The notes: a model not told the origin generated them from the letters alone. A DNA stretch of 64,000 bases from Billgrantia bachuensis (GCF_011742165.1 NZ_JAAQTO010000043.1:1-64000), one strand, 5' to 3'. Shown: positions 27,398-39,410, counted from the stretch's first letter. Translations and numbers: made by a program.

Positions 27398-28954
27398 ATG
27401 ACCACATCCCAAGCCGCTCCTCAAGCACACGTCAATCTCAGCAGCGCCGAACTCATCGAGCGTGCCGTGGCACGCGGAGAAGGCCATCTGGCCGCGAATG
27501 GCGCCCTGGTGGTGAATACCGGTCAGCGTACCGGCCGCTCGCCCAAGGATCGCTTCATCGTCGACGAACCCTCCACCAGCGGTGAGATCGACTGGGGCAG
27601 CGTCAACCGTCCTTTCGATGCCGGCAAGTTCGATGCTCTCTGGGCCCGTGTCGAAGACTACCTGGGTAGCGGCGAACGTTTCGTTTCCGAGCTCCATGTG
27701 GGCAGCGACCCGACTCACTACCTGCCGGTGCGGGTAACGACCGAGACGGCCTGGCACAATCTGTTCGGCCGCACCATGTTCGTGCGCCCCGAGGGTTACA
27801 ATCCTTCGGCCAAGCAGGAGTGGACCATCCTCAACGCGCCGCATTTCGAATGCGACCCGGATCGTGACGGCACCAACTCCGACGGCTGCGTGATCCTCAA
27901 CTTCGCCCAGCAGAAGGTGCTGATCGCCGGCATGCGTTATGCCGGTGAAATGAAGAAGGCGATGTTCTCGGTGCAGAACTTCCTGCTGCCGGCCTCCGAC
28001 GTTCTGCCCATGCACTGCAGCGCCAATGTCGGCGAGGATGGTGAGACCGCGCTGTTCTTCGGCCTCTCCGGCACCGGCAAGACCACGCTCTCCGCCGACC
28101 AGGCGCGCTATCTGATCGGCGACGACGAGCACGGCTGGGGCCCCGGCACCGTGTTCAACATCGAGGGCGGATGCTATGCCAAGTGCATCGACCTCTCCGA
28201 GAAGAACGAACCGGTCATCTGGAATGCCATCAAGTTCGGCACCGTGCTCGAGAATGTGGTGCTCGACGACCGCCGCGAACCCGACTACACCGACGACAGC
28301 CTGACCCAGAATTCGCGTGCCGCCTACCCGCTGGAGCACGTCGGCAAGCGCGTTCCGGAGAATCGAGCCGGTGAGCCCAATGCCATCATTTTTCTGACCT
28401 GCGACATGTCCGGCGTGTTGCCGCCGGTGTCGGTGCTGTCCAAGGAAGCGGCGGCCTACCACTTCCTCTCCGGCTACACCGCTAAGGTGGGGTCCACCGA
28501 GATGGGTTCCTCCTCGGGCCTGGAAGCGACTTTCTCCACCTGCTTCGGCGCACCGTTTTTCCCGCGCCCGGCCCGCGTCTATGCCGATCTGCTGATCAAG
28601 CGCGTCGAGGCCAAGGACGCCCAGGTCTACCTGGTCAACACCGGCTGGACCGGCGGTGCCTACGGCGAGGGCGGCTCGCGCTTCTCGATTCCCACCACCC
28701 GCGCCATCATCAGTGCCATTCAGTCCGGCGTGCTGCGCGAGATCGAGACCAAGCGCATCGAGGGACTCAATCTGGACGTGCCGGTTTCCGTGCCGGGAGT
28801 CGACTCCAGCTTGCTCGACCCGCGCGAGACCTGGGAGGACAAGGCCGCTTACGATCGCAACCTGCGTGACCTGGCGGCCAAGTTCGTCGACAACTTCAAG
28901 AAGTTCGAGGGCGTCAACGAAGCCATCACCAAGGCCGGGCCCAGCCTGACCTGA
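27398..28954 (+). CDS. pckA: Phosphoenolpyruvate carboxykinase (ATP)
   Basis: 518 residues from the ATG at 27398 (AGGA at 27388-27391). The kinase P-loop GLSGTGKTT is at 222-230; [16 protein letters not shown] and [11 protein letters not shown] are further family signatures. Converts oxaloacetate plus ATP to PEP for gluconeogenesis. Monocistronic, with its own promoter region and a terminator downstream. The HexR-like site upstream fits carbon-source control. Confidence 0.97.
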   Translation: MTTSQAAPQAHVNLSSAELIERAVARGEGHLAANGALVVNTGQRTGRSPKDRFIVDEPSTSGEIDWGSVNRPFDAGKFDALWARVEDYLGSGERFVSELHVGSDPTHYLPVRVTTETAWHNLFGRTMFVRPEGYNPSAKQEWTILNAPHFECDPDRDGTNSDGCVILNFAQQKVLIAGMRYAGEMKKAMFSVQNFLLPASDVLPMHCSANVGEDGETALFFGLSGTGKTTLSADQARYLIGDDEHGWGPGTVFNIEGGCYAKCIDLSEKNEPVIWNAIKFGTVLENVVLDDRREPDYTDDSLTQNSRAAYPLEHVGKRVPENRAGEPNAIIFLTCDMSGVLPPVSVLSKEAAAYHFLSGYTAKVGSTEMGSSSGLEATFSTCFGAPFFPRPARVYADLLIKRVEAKDAQVYLVNTGWTGGAYGEGGSRFSIPTTRAIISAIQSGVLREIETKRIEGLNLDVPVSVPGVDSSLLDPRETWEDKAAYDRNLRDLAAKFVDNFKKFEGVNEAITKAGPSLT

Positions 28955-28974
28955 AGCCAGCCACCGTGGTAACG

Positions 28975-29004
28975 ACGGGGGAGGGGCGCAGGCCTCTCCC
29001 CCGT
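28975..29004. terminator. Bidirectional terminator between pckA and the PepSY gene
   Basis: ACGGGGGAG (28975-28983) with CTCCCCCGT (28996-29004), a 9-bp G+C-rich stem between two convergent genes. No strong U-tract on either side. Confidence 0.6.
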
Positions 29005-29008
29005 TGCG

Positions 29009-30397
29009 TTATCGGCTTGATGCTTGCGTCGATGCCTGCCGGCGTGACGGCCACCAGCGCAGCAGATCCACAGCCACGAACAGGGCGAGGCTGGCGCCCA
29101 GCACCGGTAGCGCCAGTCCCAGCGCCACGGCAACGGCCAGCACACCCAATCGAGCAGACCATGACAGCGCCACGAATGTCTCACTCAGCGTCTCCCGACC
29201 ACTCCGCTGAATCGCCCGCTCACGGCGCCACCACATCGTATAACCCCAGCACACCAGTACTACCAGACAGCCGGCGATAGCCGCCAGGGCCAGTTGGTTG
29301 GGCAGGCCGAACAGGCTGCCCATGTGCAGGTCGATGCCCCAGCGGGTGAGCTTGGCGGCCAGCGGAAAGGTGGTGAAATCGGTGCGATCGATAACCGCCA
29401 TGCTCCGTGGATGCAAGGCGACCTGATCCACCTGGGTGGGCCAACTGCGGTCGATCTCGGCCACGCGCCAGGCTTTTCCCGCGCCGCGGGGCGGCTCGAT
29501 CTGCACCAACCCGGCATCGATTCCGGCCGTGCGGGCGGCCTTCAGAGCCCGCTCGAAGTCCACCGGGTTCAAGGCCGCGTCCGGTGCGCGTGCGTGCCCG
29601 TGTTCGCCGTGCTCGTCATGGTCATGCGGTTGGTCGGATGCCGCCTCCGGAAGCAGCGTCGAGACGTTTGGCGTCCCCCAGCCCCAGGCGTGCCGCAACT
29701 CGGCGATGTTGCCGCCGGCCCATTTCGACCAGGTAAGCCCGGTAACGGCGAAGAACAGCAGGCCCAGGGCGGCGATTACGCCGAGAGTGGCGTGTCGCCG
29801 CCGCATGGCCCGAGGCCCGTTCTGAGTGCGCAGCCCCCGGCGGCGCTGCAGCCAGAGTGCCAGACCACCCAGCGCGGCGACCCACAGCCAGGAGGCGGCG
29901 AGTTCGCTGTAGAGGCGCCCTATGTCGCCCATCAGCAGCTGGCGATGGAACAAGTCGATGGTGGTGCGCAAGGGCAGCACGCCGCTGGTCCCGTAAACGG
30001 TCATGTCGCCCTTGATCGCGAGAGTCACGGGATCGATGAAGAGGGCGCGATGTTTGGATGGGCCGAGGCCGGGGGCGGCGAACATGACCCGGGTAGTAGC
30101 GCCGGGGCGTGGCGCCGGCCTGACGGCGGCGGGCAGGATAGCTTCGCCCAAGCCGTGCTGTGCTGCTTCGACCTGCTGGGCGAGTGGCTGCGGGGTGCCG
30201 CTCTGCACGCCGCTGAGGGCGTCGTGGTAGAGCCAGGCTTCGAGCGCAGGGGTGAGCGCATAGGCGATGCCGGATAGGGCCGCTACCAGCATGAAGGGGG
30301 CGACGAGCAGGCCGATGTAAGCGTGCAGCCGGGCGATCAAGGCAAGCAATAGCCTGCCGGTGCGACGAGAAGAGGTCGCCGGATAACGAGATGTCAC
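29009..30397 (-). CDS. PepSY-associated transmembrane protein
   Basis: 462 residues. Starts with a membrane segment (LHAYIGLLVAPFMLVAALSGIAYA, about 24-47), followed by PepSY-like periplasmic regions and further membrane helices near 160-185, 200-225, 365-395 and 415-445. A histidine/acid cluster (about 255-268, HDHDEHGEHGHAR) lies in the periplasmic loop and looks like a metal site. The family (PiuB-like) is usually linked to siderophore, iron or copper handling, often as a ferric reductase. Follows the DUF2946 gene on the same strand. Confidence 0.8.
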   Translation of the reverse strand: MTSRYPATSSRRTGRLLLALIARLHAYIGLLVAPFMLVAALSGIAYALTPALEAWLYHDALSGVQSGTPQPLAQQVEAAQHGLGEAILPAAVRPAPRPGATTRVMFAAPGLGPSKHRALFIDPVTLAIKGDMTVYGTSGVLPLRTTIDLFHRQLLMGDIGRLYSELAASWLWVAALGGLALWLQRRRGLRTQNGPRAMRRRHATLGVIAALGLLFFAVTGLTWSKWAGGNIAELRHAWGWGTPNVSTLLPEAASDQPHDHDEHGEHGHARAPDAALNPVDFERALKAARTAGIDAGLVQIEPPRGAGKAWRVAEIDRSWPTQVDQVALHPRSMAVIDRTDFTTFPLAAKLTRWGIDLHMGSLFGLPNQLALAAIAGCLVVLVCWGYTMWWRRERAIQRSGRETLSETFVALSWSARLGVLAVAVALGLALPVLGASLALFVAVDLLRWWPSRRQASTQASSR

Positions 30398-30473
30398 GTG
30401 AGTGCTCCTGATCGGGGGACAGGGGCCACGGGGCCTACCGCCTGGCAGCAGATCTCATGGCAACCATATCTGT

Positions 30474-30920
30474 TCAGACGGAGCGTAAGGGGGGGGCGCG
30501 GCCGTGATAGCGCGGATAGTGTTCGCCAGCGCTGGGGCGCCAGGTTCCGCTGACGAGCGGGGCCCGTGACGAAGAGGGCCGGGCGGGTACATTGGCTTCT
30601 CGCACCACTGCGCCCGGTATATGCAGGAAGAAGCTACAGTAATCGCAGGCAGCGAGCGTGTCGTGGTGATCGTGGGTTTTGCCGAGCTGCGCATGACGAT
30701 GGCTGTCGGAGTGAGCGGCACCATGCGCCTGGTGAGCGGCATCACGCGAGGCGTAAAGCGCGGCCGAATGACCCCCGTGGTGTGATGCGCCGTGGGCCGC
30801 ATGCCCGGTCTCGAGCAGACGCTGGGTCTGGCTCAGCAGCGGTCCGGCAATGGTCAGGCTCAAGGCGAGCAGACCGAGACAGGCCGTCATGTGGCGCCAA
30901 TGTGTTGCGATGCGTTGCAC
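30474..30920 (-). CDS. DUF2946-like histidine-rich protein
   Basis: 148 residues: an N-terminal membrane or signal segment (about 11-30), a very histidine-rich stretch (about 40-88, with repeated HH and HGAAH/DSHRH), then a CDYC motif in a hydrophobic segment (about 92-104) and a basic tail. The CxxC plus hydrophobic pattern fits DUF2946. Histidines and cysteines suggest copper or other soft-metal binding. Probably co-transcribed with the PepSY protein 76 bases downstream. Confidence 0.6.
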   Translation of the reverse strand: MQRIATHWRHMTACLGLLALSLTIAGPLLSQTQRLLETGHAAHGASHHGGHSAALYASRDAAHQAHGAAHSDSHRHAQLGKTHDHHDTLAACDYCSFFLHIPGAVVREANVPARPSSSRAPLVSGTWRPSAGEHYPRYHGRAPPLRSV

Positions 30921-31077
30921 GAAGAAGTCCAGACCGGGGAGGCAAGTTCACGACTCTAGACGAGAAATGCTGTTGGGCCAATACTCGAACCCACTCTCGG
31001 TTGAGGGGTCTGAACGGAAGGAGGCATTACTCATCCTTGCACACTGGGGCGCCGTGCTACGGTGCTTGGGGGAGAAT

Positions 31078-31575
31078 ATGAAACGCCGTCTATTTCTCGG
31101 TTTGTTGGGTACGGCCGGCGCTGCAGGTCTGGTGCCCAGCGTCGGTTGGGGATTTCCGCGGCTGAGTCTCGAACCGGCTCCGGGCCTGGAGCGTCTCGAA
31201 CTCTCACGCGATGAGTGGCGCGAGCGCCTCACGCCCGAACAGTTCGAGATCCTGCGCGATCATGGCACCGAGCCGCCGTTCTCTAGCCCGCTCGACAAGG
31301 AGTGGGGGGAAGGAGAGTACCGCTGCGCCGGCTGTGACCTGCTACTGTTCGAGAGCGCCACGAAGTACGACTCCGGCACCGGCTGGCCGAGCTTTTTCGA
31401 GCACGTCGAAGGGCACCTGCTCAGCCAGCTCGACTTCAGCCTGGTATGGCCGCGGCGCGAGTATCATTGCGCCCGCTGCGGCGGCCATCAGGGCCATGTC
31501 TTCAGCGACGGTCCCGAGCCCACCGGGCTGCGCTGGTGCAACAATGGCCTGGCTCTGAAATTCATGCCGGCATAG
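31078..31575 (+). CDS. msrB: Exported peptide-methionine (R)-S-oxide reductase MsrB
   Basis: 165 residues from the ATG at 31078 (GGGGGAG immediately upstream). The N-terminus MKRRLFLGLLG has twin arginines and a hydrophobic core and looks like a Tat or Sec signal, so the enzyme probably works outside the cytoplasm. The MsrB domain has zinc pairs CAGC and CARC, GTGWPSF, HQGHVFSDGP and the catalytic Cys in RWCNNG (usually R-Y-C-x-N-S). The change from NS to NG after the cysteine is slightly unusual. Confidence 0.87.
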   Translation: MKRRLFLGLLGTAGAAGLVPSVGWGFPRLSLEPAPGLERLELSRDEWRERLTPEQFEILRDHGTEPPFSSPLDKEWGEGEYRCAGCDLLLFESATKYDSGTGWPSFFEHVEGHLLSQLDFSLVWPRREYHCARCGGHQGHVFSDGPEPTGLRWCNNGLALKFMPA

Positions 31576-31596
31576 GCCGATGCCCGAGGCCGCCGG

Positions 31597-33264
31597 CTAG
31601 AACGATCCGGCGACCGTCAGTGCTGTCTGACGACCGCAGGCGGTGGTGTGTTCCCGCTTCGAGGTGGTCGGAGCGGGCAGCAAGGTCTGCTCCGTGTCGT
31701 TGGAATCGCTCAGGCGGAAGCTGGCGATCAGTTCGTTCAGGCGTTCGACCTGTTCACGCATCTCGTCCGCCGCGGCGCTGGTCTGCTCGACGAGCGAGGC
31801 ATTGTGCTGCGTCATGTTGTCGAGCTCGGAAACCGCAATATTGACCTGGGCGATGCCCTGGCTCTGCTCCTTGGCGCCGGCGCTGATCTCGCCGATTACA
31901 CCGGTAATGCGCTCGATGCTGGCGACGACCTCCTGCATGGTCTTGCCCGTGCTCTTGACCAGGCTCGCCCCCGACTGGGTGCGTGAAACGGAGGTGTCGA
32001 TCAGCTCGCGAATACCGCGAGACGCATCGCTGGAGCGGCTGGCCAGGGTGCGAACCTCCTGTGCCACCACGGCGAACCCTCTACCGTGCTCCCCGGCGCG
32101 TGCAGCTTCCACCGAGGCATTGAGGGCGAGGATATTGGTCTGGAACGTGATGCCGTCGATCAGGCCGATGAACTCGTTGATCTGCGCCGCGGAGCGGCTG
32201 ATATCGTCCATGGTGCTCTCGACCTGAGTCATGGCCTCCTGGCCGCGGCGGGCGACGCCCACCGTCTCCTGCACCAGCTGATTGGCCTGCTGCGTGGCGT
32301 CGGATGTATTGCTTACCGTTGCCGTGATCTCCTCCATGGAGGCCGATGTCTCCTGCAGGTTGGCGGCAGTCTGCTCGGTGCGCGAGGAGAGGTCCTGGCT
32401 GCTCTTGGTAATCTCGCTGGAGGCGTTGTGCACGCTCAGGGTGCTGCTGCGTACGGTCTGCAGGGTTTTGTCGATGCGCAGTATGAAAGCGTTGAACTGC
32501 TCGGCCAGCTCGCCCAGCTCGTCCTTGCGCCGGCTCTCGATACGCGCCGTCAGATCGCCATCCCCCTCCGTGATCTCCCGGATGCGCCCCGTGATCTGGC
32601 GGATGGCACGCGACATCAGCATGGGGCCGATCAAGGCAATGGCGACAGCAGCGAGAAAGACCAGGAGTGAAAAGCCGAGCACGCTGAACTGCTGCGCCCG
32701 GATGCGCGCAAGCGTCAACGCTTCGAGTTCGACGACCTTGGCATCCGCCAGTTCACCGGCTTCGTTGTAGACATCTCTCAGTTGGTTGAAAGCGGTAAGC
32801 GATGCGCCCTCGAGCTGCTCCCGGGCGGCATCGGTGTTGCCCGAGGCGTGTAGCTCCAGTACTTCGCTGGATTGGTCAGACCACTGGGAAAACAGTGACT
32901 CGAAGCCATCCAGGCGGCCGGTGATTTCCGGGTAGGCGTCGAGTAGCTGGGTAAACTCATGCATGCGGTCATAGGCCTGCTGAGCATTCTCCTCGTAGTC
33001 CTCCTGCAGTGCCTGGGCCTGCTCGGATCCGGTAGGCGCCTGCAAGTACTCCAGTTCGGCGATACGCGCCTGATAGAGATCGCGATCGGCGTTGAGGACG
33101 GCGGAAATGGCGGCATTGAAGGTGCCGCTGAATTCGGTCATGCGGTCCCTGACGGAGTGCACCAGTAGCAGATCGGCGATTACCACCACCAGCAGTGACA
33201 GGGCGACGCCGATGAAGGCGACGGCATATTTGACGCGTATCTTGTTCATGAAATTGTTGCGCAT
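31597..33264 (-). CDS. Methyl-accepting chemotaxis protein
   Basis: 555 residues. TM1 (about 14-36), a four-helix-type periplasmic sensor (37-190), TM2 (about 194-216), HAMP (217-270) and a cytoplasmic signalling domain whose hairpin tip contains FQTNILALNASVEAARAG. No C-terminal CheR pentapeptide is obvious. Ligand not predictable. GGGAG sits 9 nt before the ATG at 33264. A strong FliA-type promoter lies about 110 bases upstream. Confidence 0.93.
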   Translation of the reverse strand: MRNNFMNKIRVKYAVAFIGVALSLLVVVIADLLLVHSVRDRMTEFSGTFNAAISAVLNADRDLYQARIAELEYLQAPTGSEQAQALQEDYEENAQQAYDRMHEFTQLLDAYPEITGRLDGFESLFSQWSDQSSEVLELHASGNTDAAREQLEGASLTAFNQLRDVYNEAGELADAKVVELEALTLARIRAQQFSVLGFSLLVFLAAVAIALIGPMLMSRAIRQITGRIREITEGDGDLTARIESRRKDELGELAEQFNAFILRIDKTLQTVRSSTLSVHNASSEITKSSQDLSSRTEQTAANLQETSASMEEITATVSNTSDATQQANQLVQETVGVARRGQEAMTQVESTMDDISRSAAQINEFIGLIDGITFQTNILALNASVEAARAGEHGRGFAVVAQEVRTLASRSSDASRGIRELIDTSVSRTQSGASLVKSTGKTMQEVVASIERITGVIGEISAGAKEQSQGIAQVNIAVSELDNMTQHNASLVEQTSAAADEMREQVERLNELIASFRLSDSNDTEQTLLPAPTTSKREHTTACGRQTALTVAGSF

Positions 33265-33370
33265 TGGTTGTGACTCCCTTGCCGGAGTGAAGCTGTTCGA
33301 GTGGCTGGCGCCATCGTAATAGTTATAGTGGCGCGAAAGGCGCGCTTTGGAGGGTGGGGCTCATTGGTAT

Positions 33371-33397
33371 TCATCGGCATTTCGAGCCGAAACTTGA
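33371..33397 (-). promoter_or_regulatory. FliA (sigma-28) promoter of the chemoreceptor gene
   Basis: Read on the minus strand: TCAAGTTT, 11 bases, GCCGATGA. The sigma-28 consensus is TAAAGTTT-N11-GCCGATAA; both boxes match 7 of 8 and the spacing is exact. Distance to the ATG is about 107 bases. This ties the receptor to the flagellar regulon. Confidence 0.85.
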
Positions 33398-33497
33398 GCG
33401 CAAGGCGAAAGTGGCAAGGAATGAATTTAAATAAGAAAGAGTTAATTATTAAGTTGTTAATACTTTAAATAAGTGTTGCCCAGGCGGCGAAACACGA

Positions 33498-34352
33498 TCA
33501 AGCCTTGAAGCCCTCGATGATGTGCTGCGCCAAGCCGTCTACCGCGGGTGATGCGGTATCGGGCGAGCGCAGCAGCACGATCGAGCCGTCGGGCAGCGGG
33601 GGGAAGCCGTCAGCCTCGCCGAGCACACGCATACCCGGCGTGACCAGGCTCTTCATCAGTGCGGAGACGGCAAGTCCGGCACCGACCACCGCCTGCAGAG
33701 TGGCCAGGCTGGGGCTCGAGTAGGCGATGCGGTACTGGCGGCCGGCACGGGTCAGGCTGTGGCAGGCATGCTGTCGACATAAACAGGGAGCCTCGAACAG
33801 CGCCAGAGGCAGTGGCGTCTGGCGATGCACGGCGTGACTTTCAGCCACCACCCACACCGTTTCCTCGCGGCGCAGGATGGTGCCGATCTCCTGACCGACC
33901 CCTCGGGTCACGATGCTCAGATCGAGGCTACCGTGAGGACGGTTGAGCAGATCGGAGGAGGGGGCGCACTGCACCTCGACATCGACCAGCGGCCAAGTCT
34001 GCGAGAACGACTTGAGAATTCCGGGCAGGAAGCGCATGACGAAGTCGTCGGGTACGCCTATCCGTACTCGCCCCACCATGTCCGGCTCGCGCAGTATGTT
34101 GAGCGCTTCGCCCTGCAGGTCGAGAATGCGGCGGGCATAGCCGAGCAGCGTGGTGCCTTCGCTGGTGAGGTGCATCTGGCGCCCCTGGCGCTCGAACAGC
34201 GGGCGCTGGATCACGTCCTCCTCGAGCCGCTTGATCTGCATGCTCACCGCTGACTGGGTGCGGTTGACCGCCTGGGCCGCGCGAGTGAAGCCGCCATGGT
34301 CGACGATGGCGACGAAGGTGCGCAGCAGTTCGTGATCGATGGTAGCGCTCAT
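33498..34352 (-). CDS. LysR-family transcriptional regulator
   Basis: 284 residues from the ATG at 34352; an open frame continues upstream to 34439 but the family starts just before the helix-turn-helix (LRTFVAIVDHGGFTRAAQAVNRTQSAVSMQIKRLEE, about 9-43). C-terminal effector-binding domain present. The helix resembles the LrhA/HexA branch. Divergent from a DUF1127 gene, its likely target. The chemoreceptor downstream has its own promoter. Confidence 0.88.
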   Translation of the reverse strand: MSATIDHELLRTFVAIVDHGGFTRAAQAVNRTQSAVSMQIKRLEEDVIQRPLFERQGRQMHLTSEGTTLLGYARRILDLQGEALNILREPDMVGRVRIGVPDDFVMRFLPGILKSFSQTWPLVDVEVQCAPSSDLLNRPHGSLDLSIVTRGVGQEIGTILRREETVWVVAESHAVHRQTPLPLALFEAPCLCRQHACHSLTRAGRQYRIAYSSPSLATLQAVVGAGLAVSALMKSLVTPGMRVLGEADGFPPLPDGSIVLLRSPDTASPAVDGLAQHIIEGFKA

Positions 34353-34460
34353 GGAGGCATCATTTCCTTTGATGTAAGGCATAAGATCTATTCGTTGGAT
34401 TGATTTTATGCCAAGAGCGAGACTTTTTCCATCGCCCACATGGCCTGGAGGAAGTCCGAC

Positions 34461-34712
34461 ATGAGAACCTCAGCTACTTGCTACGATTCGTCATCCTGTG
34501 CTGCGTCAGCAAGAGTCAAGCGAGACTGGCCGATCGCCTCGCGACTGTGGCACTGGGTGAGTTACGTGAAGCATCAGGCGCAGCTGCGCCACGAACGCAT
34601 CCAACTGCGGGAACTCAGCGACCATCAACTGCGCGACATTGGCTTGACTCGCGAGCAGGCGCGAAGCGAGGGTCGCCGCCGCTACTTGGACGACATTGGC
34701 TGGTGGCGTTGA
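34461..34712 (+). CDS. DUF1127 small protein
   Basis: 83 residues from the ATG at 34461 (GGAGG at 34447-34451, 9-nt spacing); an ATG at 34440 would give 90. The C-terminal half RIQLRELSDHQLRDIGLTREQA is the DUF1127 (YjiS-like) signature, an arginine-rich motif linked in other bacteria to RNA binding and to phosphate or stress physiology. Divergent from the LysR gene. Confidence 0.75.
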   Translation: MRTSATCYDSSSCAASARVKRDWPIASRLWHWVSYVKHQAQLRHERIQLRELSDHQLRDIGLTREQARSEGRRRYLDDIGWWR

Positions 34713-34783
34713 ACCGGGCGGCGACACGGTGGCGTTTGTGGTAACTTGGCGCGATCTTTCGAAGTCGCAATACCAAGGAAGTC

Positions 34784-37138
<2,355 letters not shown>

Positions 37139-37215
37139 TCCCGGCATGCCTCTCGCCATACTCTCGACAAAAACCGCATGACTGGCCGCCATGGGTGGCC
37201 GGCATGCTTCGACCG

Positions 37216-37236
37216 GGAGGCCCGTTGAAGGCCTCC
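37216..37236 (+). other. Small hairpin before gshA
   Basis: GGAGGCC (37216-37222), seven-base loop, GGCCTCC (37230-37236), 20 bases before the TTG start. It could sequester the translation start region or be the end of the tex transcript. No U-tract. Confidence 0.35.
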
Positions 37237-37255
37237 GAGACACGGGGTCCACGCC

Positions 37256-38872
37256 TTGTCTGATTCATATACCGCCACCGTTTCATATCTCGCCGGGCTG
37301 GCGACAAAGGGGCGCTTCGGGCGCTTGCGACGCGGCCTGGAGAAAGAGGGGCTGCGTGTCGATCGCCAGGGGCGTATCGCTTCCACGCCGCACCCGCATG
37401 CGCTGGGCTCGAAGCTGACCCATCCGCATATCACCACCGACTACTCCGAAGCGCTGCTGGAGTACATCACGCCGGTCTACTGTCGCCCCGCCGATGCCAT
37501 CGACTTCCTGGCCGACCTGCATCGCTTCAGCTATCGCCACCTGGGTGACGAGCTGGTGTGGCCGGCCAGCATGCCGGCCAGGCTCGACGGCAACGACAGC
37601 GTGACCATTGCCGACTACGGCAGCTCCAACGTCGGCACCATGAAGCATGTCTATCGCAAGGGGCTGGATGTGCGTTATGGCCGCATCATGCAGGCCATCG
37701 CCGGCATCCACTACAATGTCTCGCTACCCGACGAGCTATGGGAGCTGCTGCGCGAGCGCGACGGTGCCACGCAGATGTCGCTCGACGATTACCGCTCGAG
37801 CCGGTACTTCGGCCTGATCCGCAACTTCCGGCGCCACAGCTGGCTGCTGCTCTACCTTTTCGGCGCCTCGCCGGCGCTGGATCGCAGTTTCCTGCCCGAG
37901 GGCAACATTCCCGACAAGCTGCGCGCGCATGGTCGCGAGACCCTGGTCTCGCCCTACGCCACCAGCCTGCGCATGTCGGACCTCGGCTATCAGAACAAGG
38001 TGCAGGAGCAGCTCAAGATCTGCTTCAATTCGCTCTCCAACTACGTGGGCACCCTGCGTCACGCCATCTCCACGCCATGGCCCGCCTACGAGGCGCTGGG
38101 CGTCAGGGATGACCTCGACTGGCAACAGCTCAACGCCAACATCCTGCAGATCGAGAACGAGTACTACAGCGACATCCGGCCCAAGCGCGTCACGCGACAC
38201 AACGAAACGCCGAGCCAGGCGCTCGAGTCGCGCGGCGTCGAGTACATCGAGGTGCGCTGCCTCGACCTCGATCCCTTCCTGCCGCTGGGCATCGACGAGC
38301 CGCGCCTGCGCTTCATCGACACCTTCCTGATGTGGTGCCTGCTCTCTGAAAGCCCCTGGATTCCCGACGAGGAGTGCGATCGGCTGGACGACAACCGCCG
38401 GCTGGTCGTCGAACGCGGGCGCGACCCCGAGCTGCGCCTGCTACAGGACGGCCAACTGCGCTCCGTGGCCGAATGGGGCGGCGAGATTTTCGCCGAGCTG
38501 GCCAAGGCCGCCGGGCTGCTCGATGCTCTGGAGGAGGGCACGCCCCATGCCGAGGCCGTCGCGTCGCTCGCGCCCTGGCTCGGGGATCCTGCATTGACGC
38601 CTTCCGGCCGGCTGCTGGCGCGGTTGGAAGAGAACGGTGAGGAGTTCATCGATGCGACTCTCGCCCTCGCCGAGGAGCACGCCGTACGGATGCGGCATGA
38701 AACCGTGAGCCCGGCTCGCAAGTCCACCTTCGAGCAGATGGTCGAGACGTCGCACCAGCAGCAGCGCGATATCGAGGCGGCCGATAGCCTTCGCTTCGAG
38801 GAGTTTCTCGAGGAGTATTTTGCCAGTGCCCGCGAGCCCCGCGTGGCAATGACCAGCCAGGGAAATGCCTGA
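37256..38872 (+). CDS. gshA: Glutamate-cysteine ligase
   Basis: 538 residues, the gammaproteobacterial GshA class: GLEKEGLRVDRQGRIA near the start, LTHPHITTDYSEALLEYITP, and IHYNVSLP. First step of glutathione synthesis. The start appears to be TTG at 37256 because no ATG or GTG fits the conserved N-terminus; the ribosome-binding site is poor and a hairpin lies just upstream, which could keep expression low. The last base of its stop is the first base of the dsbB ATG. Confidence 0.93.
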   Translation: MSDSYTATVSYLAGLATKGRFGRLRRGLEKEGLRVDRQGRIASTPHPHALGSKLTHPHITTDYSEALLEYITPVYCRPADAIDFLADLHRFSYRHLGDELVWPASMPARLDGNDSVTIADYGSSNVGTMKHVYRKGLDVRYGRIMQAIAGIHYNVSLPDELWELLRERDGATQMSLDDYRSSRYFGLIRNFRRHSWLLLYLFGASPALDRSFLPEGNIPDKLRAHGRETLVSPYATSLRMSDLGYQNKVQEQLKICFNSLSNYVGTLRHAISTPWPAYEALGVRDDLDWQQLNANILQIENEYYSDIRPKRVTRHNETPSQALESRGVEYIEVRCLDLDPFLPLGIDEPRLRFIDTFLMWCLLSESPWIPDEECDRLDDNRRLVVERGRDPELRLLQDGQLRSVAEWGGEIFAELAKAAGLLDALEEGTPHAEAVASLAPWLGDPALTPSGRLLARLEENGEEFIDATLALAEEHAVRMRHETVSPARKSTFEQMVETSHQQQRDIEAADSLRFEEFLEEYFASAREPRVAMTSQGNA

Positions 38873-39393
38873 TGATCGAGCGACTCCGACGTCTCTCCGT
38901 ACGCCAATGGAGCCTGGCCGGGCTGGCCTTCTGTATCCTGATGATGCTCGTTGCCCTGGGCCTGGAGCACATCGGCGGGCTCGAGCCCTGCCCGCTGTGC
39001 ATCTTCCAGCGGGTGGCAGTGCTGGCTGCGGCGGCGGTCTTCATCGTCGCTGCGATCCACAATCCGCAGGGCCGGCTTGGCCCGGTGGTCTACGGCGGGC
39101 TGTCGCTGACGGCGGTGCTCGGTGGCATTGCGGTCGCTGCACGCCACCTGTGGCTGCAGTCGCTGCCGCCGGACCAGGTGCCGAGCTGCGGTCCGGGCCT
39201 CGACTACATGATGGACATCCTGCCCATGCGCGACGTCATCGCGACGGTGCTCTCCGGCTCCGGCGAGTGCGCCGATATCGATTTCCTGCTGCTGGGTATC
39301 TCGTTGCCGGGCTGGACGCTGATCGGTTTCATCGTGCTGGCGCTGGCTCCGCTGGGGATCCTGTACCGTGCCGTCCGCGGTCTGTGGCCCTGA
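38872..39393 (+). CDS. dsbB: Disulfide bond formation protein DsbB
   Basis: 173 residues, four membrane helices. First periplasmic loop CPLCIFQR with the CxxC pair, second loop with SCGPGLDYMM and a later Cys (GECADI). Reoxidises DsbA using quinone. Overlaps gshA by 1 bp (TGATG), so it is translationally coupled to glutathione synthesis. The motif and size exclude DsbI. Confidence 0.94.
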   Translation: MIERLRRLSVRQWSLAGLAFCILMMLVALGLEHIGGLEPCPLCIFQRVAVLAAAAVFIVAAIHNPQGRLGPVVYGGLSLTAVLGGIAVAARHLWLQSLPPDQVPSCGPGLDYMMDILPMRDVIATVLSGSGECADIDFLLLGISLPGWTLIGFIVLALAPLGILYRAVRGLWP

Positions 39394-39410
39394 AGCGGGA
39401 GGACGACGGC

